The notes under the pieces were generated by a model. The model ran no database searches. It saw nothing but the letters and a program-made list of their open reading frames with translations, and had not been told where the DNA came from. 64,000 nucleotides of DNA from Charina bottae (taxonomy: Eukaryota > Chordata > Lepidosauria > Squamata > Charinaidae), in contig JALMGJ010000061.1 in assembly GCA_023362775.1 (NCBI GenBank), positions 630,001 through 694,000 of the forward strand, read 5' to 3'. Made by a program: the position numbers and the translations under genes. Positions 35,935-54,412 of this stretch are shown piece by piece (position 1 is the stretch's first letter; each line of letters opens with the position of its first letter).

Positions 35935-36862
35935 CCAGGCCCTCCCGTGCCTCGCCAGCCTGGGCCCCGGCTCCTTCGCCTCCCCCCCCCCCCCCCCGCA
36001 GCCCAGCAGGTGCCTTCCGGCCTCTGGAGGCCACCTAGACAGAAGATCTGCAGCAGCTGCAGGAGGCCACGCTGGCTGCCGCAGAAATGTTTCTCCTCCC
36101 CGTCCCGAGCTGGGGCTTAGGTGCTCTTCCGTGGCCTTCCTCTGGTGGTCTTGCTCCTTCTGGGGAAATGGGGGGGGCAGCAGCCCCCCCACCCCCACCT
36201 CGCTCACTGGGGCTGCCTGCCAGTGAGAACGTGTCTTCCTCTGAGCTCCGGACAGCCGGTTGCCTGGGTATTGCTGAATGTGCCTGAGCAATACTGGTTG
36301 CTCGTGCGAAACGTCCCACAAGCCGTGCCAGGAGTGTGTGCGAAGGAGGAAAGCCTCTTCTGAGTGAGCTCCACTCCTGGGGATGCGGCTTTCTGGCAGT
36401 GGGGCAGACGTGGATGTCCTTTGCCGCCTTCTGGGGTGCTGGTTCAACTTTTCAGTCTCGCCCTGGCATCCTAGCCCAGTGTTTCTCAACCGTGGCCACT
36501 TTAAGATATGTGGACTTCAACTCCCAGAATTCCCCAGCCTGCCATGCGGGCTGGGGAATTCTGGGAGTTGAAGTCCACATATCTTAAAGTGGCCACGGTT
36601 GAGAAATGCTGTCCTAGCCTGACCCTGCAAAGATTTCTTGAGATCTTGAAAACCGGCCAGCCAACACCAGCCGGCCTTCAGTGACTATTCTGAGTGACTC
36701 TTGGGGTGAATGTCTTCTTCGCACAACAGATTTCTTCAGGGAACTGGTTCCAGCTTAAAACTCGCTGTCGTTTTCTGGGGCAGGAGAACCATGCCAGGCC
36801 TTAATGGTGTTACTACTGCTTGATGCCTTCTGTGTACGGGTTTAGGGAAACCGACCCGTTGA
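35935..36862 (+). other. GLTP: GLTP 3'UTR with inserted MITE
   Basis: Sequence from the GLTP stop to the AATAAA at 36863. It contains a 16-nt C-run near 35983-35998 and a complete palindromic hAT-type MITE at 36477-36611. Unless an upstream alternative signal is used, the MITE is transcribed as part of the mRNA. Confidence 0.7.
36477..36611. mobile_element. Intact palindromic hAT-type MITE in GLTP 3'UTR
   Basis: A 135-nt element flanked by perfect 8-nt target duplications TCCTAGCC (36469-36476 and 36612-36619). Termini are CAGTGTTTCTCAACC on the left and the complement of CAGCATTTCTCAACC on the right, which fits the hAT rule of 8-nt duplications and CARNG-type ends. Arms 36481-36539 and 36549-36607 are reverse complements over 58 of 59 nt around a 9-nt loop. 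There is no coding capacity, so it is non-autonomous. Confidence 0.85.
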
Positions 36863-36868
36863 AATAAA
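36863..36868 (+). terminator. GLTP: Poly(A) signal of GLTP
   Basis: Canonical AATAAA about 930 nt downstream of the GLTP stop codon, followed by GT-rich sequence. Confidence 0.75.
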
Positions 36869-37354
36869 ATGTAACGAGGGAGACGTGTCACTTCCTGTCG
36901 CCTTGGTTTGCCCAAGGAAGACTCGGTGGGAGGGACAGGACCCTGCAAAAACCACACTGGCTGGGGATTATGGGGGTTGAGTGCGAAGACACAGAATTTG
37001 GGAGCTTTAAGATAATTGGTTGGGTCATATGTAGATAGAGATGTCTAATGAACGTGCTCAAACTATTTTGAAAATGCCTTTGAGGGCAACCTCCCTCGGG
37101 TAGCACACGCGTTTATTTGTCTGCCAAACTTGTAGGACACCCAACTCCAAAGCAACTCCAGCTGTGTGAACCTGAAAGTGACACCGACAACGTCCCCCCC
37201 CAGCTGGTCCTGTTGCACCTGGTAGATGGCGGGCAACACGTGAGGGGGCAGGGGGCTTTGCCCATCATGCTCGCATTATCAGGGCCCCCCAGCAAATCTG
37301 GACTGCCTCTGGACTCCCAGCCGGCTAGGAGAGAGGCCCATTTCTCGGCAGCTG

Positions 37355-37432
37355 GAATTTATTTATTTACTTATTTGTACTTTAATTTCTACTACCGCAC
37401 CATCTCCCCCAAAGGGGACTCTGAATTTGCTG
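37355..37432. repeat. Squamate-type SINE/LINE tail fragment
   Basis: ATTTATTTATTTACTTATTT, then GTACTTTAATTTCT, ACCGCACCATC and CCCAAAGGGGACTCTG. This order (ATTT repeats, a CCGC box, then the AAGGGGACTCTG box) is one I associate with abundant squamate retroposons. No intact reverse transcriptase is nearby. Confidence 0.5.
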
Positions 37433-37739
37433 CATCACACCAGCAGGGGGCACCCTTCTCTCACAGATGGACTCTCAGCCAGTGGGGGGGGGGGACTCCT
37501 GCAGCACCAGGAAGGGAGGGGTCAGCAGATGCAGACCTCCAAGTTTTGCAGAAGGAGAAAAGGTCATTAAGGGTGGAAAGAATCCCTTGGGGGCTGAGTG
37601 GCCATAAGGGTGTTGAGTCCCTGGACACGGAACAGGTTCCCCTCTGCCCCCAGCGCCGGTCAGTCCAGCCCACTGAGGTTGGGGATGTAGTCTCAAGTGC
37701 TCACTGGGCTGCAGCCCCCCCTCCGGTTTCTAATTCATG

Positions 37740-37767
37740 CCCCCCCCCCCCCCCCCCCCCCCCCCCC
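37740..37767 (+). repeat. Poly(C) run of 28
   Basis: An uninterrupted run of 28 C residues, the longest homopolymer noticed in the window. Its exact length is probably unreliable in any sequencing technology. Confidence 0.95.
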
Positions 37768-38939
37768 GTCAGCCCAGGGCTCAGAGTGACCAGGCTGGGA
37801 GCCAGCCCCACCAGGCACCTTGGCAGTCCGGCTTGGCTTGGGGCAGGGGGGGAACCAGGGCCTGTCCGGGCTGGCCAGAAAATTCCTCCCCCCTCCGGCA
37901 CAACCCTAAGCCCTTGCCTGACCCCAGCCGAAGCCGTCAGCCTGGCCGGAGGGAGGGAGGGAGGGAGGGGGAAGAGCAGGGAGGCCCCTGGATTCAGATT
38001 CTGGGGCTGGCCAGGCAGGGGAGGAGCCGGGGGCGGAGGGATTGCAGGCCCCAGGTCCCTCTCCACCTCTGGGGCATGGAGGTCCCAGTCCCCCCCAGTA
38101 GTCGAGGGGGGCCAGGAAGAGGCCCCCACGTGTGGGGTCATGGCCCTCACAAGCAGCTGCCTTGGGAAACCGAGGGCCCTCCGTTGAGCCCAGCCCAGCC
38201 CACAGTTTCATCTCTTGGGGCAACCTCTTGTGGCAAGGAGTTCCACAGTTTCTGTGGATTCTGTGGTTGCTGTGGATTCTAGCCCTGCAAGGATTCTTGT
38301 TCTCTAGTTGCTCTGCAGAGAGAGTCATTTTGAAGGCCCTTCTCTTTTCCCCCCCTCGGCGTTGCAACTTTTACCCCTTGGGCATTCCTCCAGCTTCAGG
38401 ACCCCTGGGGCCACTTCTCTGCCCACCCGGCTTGCGACTTTTCTACAGAAAAGAGGGAAGAAACTCATCCTTTGTTGTGCCTCTTTGTCTGGAGAGAGAG
38501 AGAAAGCAATTAAAAGAAGCCTTTCAGCCTCACCTGAACTCCACCCTTGGCAATTTTTCTGGGCAGGCAGTTATGGGCTGGTGCCTGCACAAAAACTTTT
38601 AAAAACATTGAAAGAAAGGAGATGGTCTCATTCCACCCCTTGCTCCTTTTTCCACCCGTGGGGGGGTCATTTCTGAGGCAGCCAGCAAGAGATTGGTTTG
38701 GTTTTCCGGGGTGGTGGTGTTTCCCCTCTTTATTTCCTTTGTTTACAGCCCCCTCCGTCCCAGAATGGGAGACTCATCTGGCTCTGGGCTTCGTGCTGAG
38801 GTCAAAGGTTTCAGAGGGCGGTTGGGGCCAGGAGGGGGCCAGGGGAAAGCCGGGGGGGGCGGTCTTGCTCTTGAGAACACCTGGAGCACCAGGGAAAGCG
38901 TTTCCTCCCGGAGGACATACCGGGGGTGGGTGGTGTCTG

Positions 38940-39950
38940 ACGGGTGACGTCTGCCGTCCCGGGCAGGTTAGCGCGGAGGCCCCCGAGCGACTTCGCTCCG
39001 CGGTGAGCGGCCCGCCGGGCGAGGCGAGGGGAGGGGAGGGGAGGGGGGCGGGAGAGCGCGGGGTGGGCGTTTCTTCTGCGGGGGGGCGGCCGGCCGGCCG
39101 GCGGGCGGGCCAGGCGCCAGCAGCGCCAGCAGCAGCAGCCCTGGTGGTCTGGAGCTGGCTCGTCTGCGCGGAGCCGGGGAAGAATTGCTGCTCGCGGGCG
39201 CCCGGCGATCCTCGGCGGATGGAGTTCCAGGCGGGCGCTGAGGTGAGCGAGGGCGCGTCCGGCGGGGGTGGGGCTGGGGGATCGGGCCGGGAGGGGGAGG
39301 GGTGGCTGCACGCACCCGCGGCTCCTGCTCGGCTTTCCAGGAAGGCGGCTCCAGAGAGAGGGCCGTTCGGCGGCTTGACCTCACCCTCAGCTGCCTGGGA
39401 GTGAAGCACCCACCACCCCCAGCTGGGACAGCCAGAGCGGGGTGGGGCGGGGATTCGCGCTCTGGGTCCCAGGCGCCCCAGGCGGCTCGCTGCTCTGCCG
39501 CCGGAGCCCGGCCGGGGCGGCCGAGCGCCTCCCATCCCGCGAGCTCCGAGGAAGAGAGGCCACGGCGGTGTGGGTCCTCGCGAGGTCGCCTCTCTGGGCC
39601 AGCCCCGAAGCCGCCGCTGGAGGGGTCCGCTTGCCCGCGCCTGTCCCAGCGAGAGCTGTTCGGGCAGCTCCGGGCAGGAGAGCGCCTGTCCCGTCGAAGC
39701 CTGCCGCCCCCGCCAAACAGGCGACGGGACTGGGCGAGTTTCACCCGGGCGCCGCCCTCCCGCAGGCCGGGAGCCCAGGGCAGGGGCCCCGGCGCGGATG
39801 CTGCGAGGAGGGGAGGCCCCCCCAGCTTGGAATCTGCTCCCGCCAACTTGGGCGCCTGCGGGTTCCCTGGTTCCCTGTCCAGCTTCAGGAGCGTGAGTTT
39901 GGGGTCAGCTCTGTCCAGTCTCAGCTCTGATTCAGGCGAGCCACGAACTC
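38940..39950. promoter_or_regulatory. TRPV4: CpG-rich block, candidate distal TRPV4 promoter and first exon
   Basis: A roughly 1-kb CpG-dense block stands out from its flanks between GLTP and the first TRPV4 coding exon. It contains a good donor, GCTGAG|GTGAGCG, with the exon end at 39242. TRPV4 exon 45104 begins after a CCCCCCAG acceptor 12 nt before its ATG, so at least one upstream 5' exon must exist; this block is the best candidate in the window. An independent promoter for an unrecognised transcript is also possible. Confidence 0.4.
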
Positions 39951-42900
39951 CCTGCCCCACTGGGGGGTCATTGCTCTGCCCCGCAGGGTTGTCGTCAAGA
40001 GCTGGGAAGCTACGGAGCTGGCCGGGCGCTGCGGGAGCACTTTTCTCCTGCCCCACAAGGAGGGCGTAGGGTCAGAATTCACCCCCAGTGTTTTCCGCAC
40101 TGCTTACCGGATGGAGTTGAATCCAGAACAGAAACTCTTGCAGAGCTCCACAGCTTCAGTCACAGCTCTACTTTTTGGTGTGACAGAATGCTCGTTTTGC
40201 CGGCTGGAAAAAGCCTGTGTTAACAGCACCTCTGAATGCTGAAAGACCAGTGAATCATACAGAGGTGCAACAGCTGCCCTCCTCCGAGGCCTCTCCTTCT
40301 TTAAAGCAGGTGCCTTTCTTGGCTTGACCCCCCCCCCCTCAGAATCTGGAGTCTTGGGACCCGAACACAGGCCAGGTTTGGGCATGTGGATTAATCCGAG
40401 CTGTGAAATTCTCCAAACCGCTTAAAGCTGCCGGATAGTCAGGAGGGAGGGTGGGGTGACGGAGCGGGAGGCCAAGAGGCGCTCAGGCATCAGGCAATCC
40501 ACCACCCCTGCCCCACGGCCACCTGGCCACCGCTGGAAGCCTGCAGGATGCGAAAGGCCCCTGAAGGGGTGCAGGTGGGGAGGAGGAGGTGGTTGAGCCA
40601 CCCGTGACTAGGAATGAAGACCTTTCACACCTATCGGCTCTCTTCCCCCCCCCCCCACAAACCTCTCCATAGCCCGTGACCAACCGCTTCCTTAGAGCTG
40701 GGAATAAAAAGGGTCTGTTGGGGTGTGTTTTAACTGTCCCAAGCGTTTTCTGATTTGACTCTTTTCCTGTGCCTTGCTATTTTTACAATGTGGCCTCACG
40801 GCCGTTGTTTATTTGGTGATACTTATTTGTTTGCAATTTTATATTAGCTATCTCAAATTCGATCTGCTATGCTTTACACTTTGCAAGAATGGCTTGGCAG
40901 CTGAGCATCGTGAATATGCATGCGCTTGTTTCAGTTCATATCCGCCCAAGGCGGTGAAATTACGCCATGAAATAATAAGGGCGGGAATTCCGAGACGTGC
41001 AGTTCAGAGCGATGGAACGGGTGCAAGTTTGGAAACTCTGCTGGCTGAGGACGATGGGAGTTGCCCGCAATGGGTCTGGAGCCCCCCCCCCCCCCGCTAG
41101 GAAGGCTGGTTTGGCTGTCAGGGAAGCCTTGTGAGAAATGTGGAGAGTGTGGAGCAGCGCCCTCCTGCTGGTGTTGGGGAGAAGGCCTGTTGTGGCGACT
41201 TGCTCTTTCGGTGCAAGGTCAGCCCAGGTGGCGTTTTTTGTTGCTGGGGGGAGCGTTGCAATGCGAACATGGGACAGAACTCAGGGAACAGGCAAGGAAG
41301 TCCTGCAGCACCGAGGCTGCTCGGTGCCGTGGCTTGTGCTCCCGGTCCAGCGGGTCGCTTCAGGTTTTGAAATCTGGGCCTGGCCCGGCCAGAGAGGAAG
41401 GCGCTTTTCTTTCAGCGCTCAAAGCCCAAAGTGCTTCGGTGGATTCTCTCACGGGGGTGGGTTGGGGGGGGGCTGATGCAGGTCTGCCCGATCGATCAGG
41501 GAACTGGTGTTCTGGTGTGGTTTGCTGGGGCTTGGCCCAGTCCATTGATCTGGGAGCTCTCAGGCCTGTTTAGCAGCTGTGCAGCCTCGATGGAGCACGG
41601 AGCTGCTCTGCCCTTCTCCAAAAGCAGGCGGCCTCGCCCCCCAGACAGAAGAACGGCCAGTGTGCTCTGGATGCAGTGGGCGCTCCGGCAGGGCAGGCGC
41701 TGCCAGCGACAGGAACCACATCAGAGGAGACCAATTTTGCCCTCCAGCCAAGCTCGGAGAGCGCTGTGTCCCTCTGCCCCAGCCTGGCTGTCCCCGGGGG
41801 CACTTCTGGGGTTGCAGGCCTGGGCTGGGGGGGACCGCCGGCCCCTCTGCCCAGGGAGGCAGGGATTCCAAACTGGAGCCCCCACCCCTCCCATGCTTGG
41901 TGGGCGAAAGCGGTTCCTATTTGGGGGGGAGGTGCCCATCCCCTCCCAGCGAGCGAGCGAGGCCTCTCTCCCGTCTAGCAATTTGGCTGGCAAGAAAGCT
42001 CCTTGCGGTGATCCCACGAATGGAAGCTTTGAAAAGCTTTGGTGGGGCGGCTAAATCCCTTTCCCAAAATAGGGCTGGGGGGAGGGGAGGGGAGGGGAGG
42101 GGAAGGACGGCAGAATAAGGATGCCTCTCTTGCACATTGCTGCTTTTGGGGGAAGCCCTGCAGGATGTCTGTTCCACAGGAGCAAACCAGATTCCTTTAA
42201 AAAGCCCTCCAAGGACACAGAACATTCCTCCTCCCCCTCCCCGTGGTTGCTCCTTGGTGGCTGCTCTTCCATGTGGGACAGGAGGCTTCCTTTAACCAGG
42301 GCCACTTCTCTTCCATCATCTTTTTTTCCAACCATTGTGGTGGGGAGTTCCACCATTTAATTATGTTGTCAGCCAATGAGCTGCTGGGGGAAGAAGCAGT
42401 GGCCAGAGAGCCGAGGGCTGCCGAAGGCCGCCACACATCTCTGAAGGCTGCCACATATCTCTCCTGTTGCTCAAACGGCTGATTTGGAGTCCTCTCATCC
42501 TGCAAATTCTTGCTGTTGGTCTTTGAACAGCACCCACAGGTTAGAGAACGGGGGCTCTTGAGTCCCCCCACGAACGGCTTTGGCTTCCTCCTCTCCCAGG
42601 GTCTCCCCCCCTTCCTTTCCCAGTTGCTCTGGAACTGCCAGCTCCTATTTTATTCCTGCAAAACCGCGCCAAGCCTCCGTGCAATCTTGGCCCTGCATAT
42701 TAGGAAGAAGCCGAAGAGGCCGGAAGCCCATTGCTACAAAGAACAATAGAGGATCGCTTTGTGCCCAATGTTGCTGGGTGCTGCGCCCAGCCCCTGGGCG
42801 CGGGGCACAAGGCCAGCCTCCTCCCTGCTTAAGGACACGGAGGCTTACCCAGATCCAGGGTTTTCGGTGGCCCCCGTTTCTGCACGTGGAAGAAGGGGGG

Positions 42901-45103
42901 GATCTCCTGAGGGTGACGGCCAGGGAGGGGCTGGCTAGTGACCGAGAGGCAGGGAGTGCAGCGGGGGGGGGGGGGGGCTTGGGGGCGGCTGGTGGGAACT
43001 GGCTTCCTAAGTGCTTGGTAGCACTTTTCTCGGTTGCAGTGGGAGCTTCGTGGTGGATTGGGCCCCTCCTGGTTTTTAGATGTGCTGCTTGGATTTGGCA
43101 TGCAAGTAGCCGAGGGCCTTCTGAGCCCCCGCAGACCCCCGTTCTCCTTCTTGCTCTCCTTCTGAATTCTCCTTTTGCAACTCACTCCCCCCCCTCCCCG
43201 GCATTATGGGGGGCCAGTCTGGGCTGAGTCTCTTGCATTTCCTGGCCCTTGACTAATAGCAAATATTGTGATTATGAACACGCCCAGGAGTGTTGGCGTG
43301 TCCCCCCACCCCCATTTGCAAATGCCAATAGTTTGGGGCACTTGGTTGGGTGGCATCCGGGGAGACCGCGGCTGCTTTTGGCTAAGCCTTGCCAGTTGGG
43401 GGGGGGCTGAGTTGGTACCCAGAGGCGGGCGGGTGCCGCAAGTCCAGCGGCAAGGAAGGCTGTTCTGTAGGACCAGCACCATCCTGCCGTCCCTTCAGGA
43501 GTCCGAGGAGGTGTTCTTTGCTCGGTTTACCCTTACCAGAACCCTGCGAGGTGGGCTGATTGTGAGACCGTAAATTGCCCGTAACTCCAGGCAGGCTGAA
43601 CTGGGTGGCCCCGGTTCCAGCCCAGCTCCTTAGCCCCATGCACACGGGGGCTCGGCCACCAGAATTATCGGGAGCCTCGGGGTTCATGGGCTCTTCTGCA
43701 CACTCCACCGTTCCCCACTTTGCATGGATCGGGACGCCAAGCCTGGCTCTTCTGGGAAATCCGTGCTGCTCCCCTTTCCCTGCTCCAGCCTGGGGGAAAT
43801 CCTCAGGATTCGGACTGAGAATTCCAGGGCTGAGGAAGCGATGCAGCTTTTGTCCGACACCTTCCAGGCATGCCAGAGCATCTTGGCCTCTGAGCCGGAA
43901 GCGGGACTAAATAATTCTGCCTCGGGTTTCTTCGGCATGCCTTCCTCAACCTGGTGCCCCCTGGGTGGGAATTCTGGGATTTGCAGAATCCCCTCCCCAC
44001 CCCCCCACAAAGGAGGGTATAGGGTTGGTGAAGAAAGAGCACCGCCAGGAGAGGCGTTTCCGGTCAAGGCGGTTGGAGCATGTGTCTAACCCTTGGGCGC
44101 AGCTTCCTCACTTACCAGGCTGCTGTTGAGCCCACGAGGCTGGCGGGCCCCTCCGGGAGTGCCGCATCTTGCCCCCGCCTGTCTGGATTTCGGGTGGGGT
44201 CCGCATGACGTTTCCAGGAGCTGTGAAAGCGCTCCTTGTTCCCTGCCCTGCTGGCGCCGGAGCCTGAAGCGAGCTGCGGGCCGGTGTCCAGTCGCACCGT
44301 CTCTCAAAGGCCCCTCTGAGAAGCGGGCAGGCTGTGCCCCGTGGGAGGGAGGGGCCGTTTGGGACAGGCAGGGCAGCCCCCTGCCTTCCTTTTCCCGGCC
44401 AGAACGTCGTCCACATCTGGGAACACTTGGCGTGTGCTGTCGGTGCCACCTCCACCCCGAGGAAGAGCCACGCGGGCTTTGCTGATCCAGAGAGCAGAGG
44501 TGGGTGGTCTTGAGTGAGGCCCCTCACTGCAGGGGGAGGGGTTGGGCCCGAGCAAGGCCTCACACCTGTGGCAGGGGCCCTAGTCCTCGGCTTCCGTCGA
44601 AAAGGAAAACAAAACTCCCGCAGCAAGGCCCTAGTCCCCTTTGCTCTGGGGGCACAAACAAAACAGCGCAGCCTGTTCTTCAGGCTGGGAGGGCTTGAAG
44701 ACGGTCCTGCCCTCCTCCTTTTCTTCCCAAAGTACCAGATCGCCACTAAATGCTTTTAAAAGGTAGTTTAATTTAAGCAGGTGAAGTGGCGCTGTTTCCT
44801 CCTGACTTAAGGAATGACGGCCTCTCCCATACCCCGGAGTTCCTGTGGCCGACTTTCAAAACGTCTGGAACTTCACACTCTCCGTAGCTGCTAACTCGGG
44901 CTTTTCCGGGGTGGGGGTCCCTGTAGGGCTGGAAGAGGCGATCTCAGACCAAGGCCAACAGCCTCTCATCGTTGTTGGCGGCAGCAGCGGCGGCTCTTCG
45001 CCACCGGCCCGAGCGTCGCAAGGCTGTGCGCGCCAAGGGCAGCTCTTTCTGCCTAAACGCAGCCGGCTGCCCGCTCTCTGACCCACAGTTCCTTTCCCCC
45101 CAG
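39951..45103. other. Region upstream of TRPV4 coding exons
   Basis: Probably intergenic DNA or TRPV4 intron 1. An AT-rich island at about 40690-40990 contrasts with the GC-rich surroundings, and a (GGGGA)n patch lies at 42071-42100. I recognise no exon or RNA gene. Confidence 0.5.
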
Positions 45104-45115
45104 ACCACCCACCCC

Positions 45116-53900
<8,785 letters not shown>

Positions 53901-54406
53901 CTACGCAAGCAACTTTTTTTTGCCTGACCTCACCCTTGCAGACTCGGATCAGACCTCGATGGCGCTGCCTTCAGTCCACAGCCTGAAAGAACAGGGTGCC
54001 TTCCCTGAGCCTGGCTTAGGATGGGACAAGAGAGGCCCAGCCTCTTGCGTTGTAAACCAAACGTTGCTTTTAACAATCACCCGTCAGAAAGAGAACGGTT
54101 TTTAGATTGCCAAAATGTGCATCGCATAAGCCATTGCGTCACTGCACAGAAGTTAGATAGCTCAGGATCTGAGAACGTTGTCCTTCAGGGAGGTTCAGGG
54201 TGCTGAGGCTCCTGCCAGAGGAGTCCGGAAGTGCCATTTTAAAGAAGACATCAGCTGCTCTTCTAGAGGGCCCCCCTTGAAAATACGCACATTCCTCGTT
54301 TTGCGTGAATTCCCTGCAGGCATCAGGCGCTCGCCCTGCCTGGGGATTCTGACTCTCCTCTGATAGTATTATTTTGCACAAGGTTTTATGGAATTATTTA
54401 TTTAGT

Positions 54407-54412
54407 AATAAA
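54407..54412 (+). terminator. TRPV4: Poly(A) signal of TRPV4
   Basis: AATAAA in an AT-rich context (TTATTTATTTAGT precedes it) about 510 nt after the TAA at 53898-53900. It gives a 3'UTR of normal size for the gene. Confidence 0.75.

Larger units (their letters stand above)
36869..38939. other. GLTP-TRPV4 intergenic region, proximal part
   Basis: No gene recognised. It contains the retroposon fragment at 37355-37432, a 28-nt C-run at 37740-37767 and a purine-rich (GGGA)n patch near 37950-37970. The open frames that cross it have no protein similarity I can identify. Confidence 0.55.

Noticed and set aside
36481..36607. The 36.5-kb palindrome as a transcription terminator or microRNA gene
   Set aside because: It shares sequence with other interspersed copies and has 8-nt target duplications, so a hAT MITE explains it. 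Small-RNA processing remains only a possibility.
38968..40056. A 362-codon minus-strand open frame and overlapping frames in the 38.9-40 kb CpG block
   Set aside because: Composition is Pro/Ala/Arg/Gly-rich in every frame, there is no recognisable domain and no start context; open frames are expected in a CpG island.
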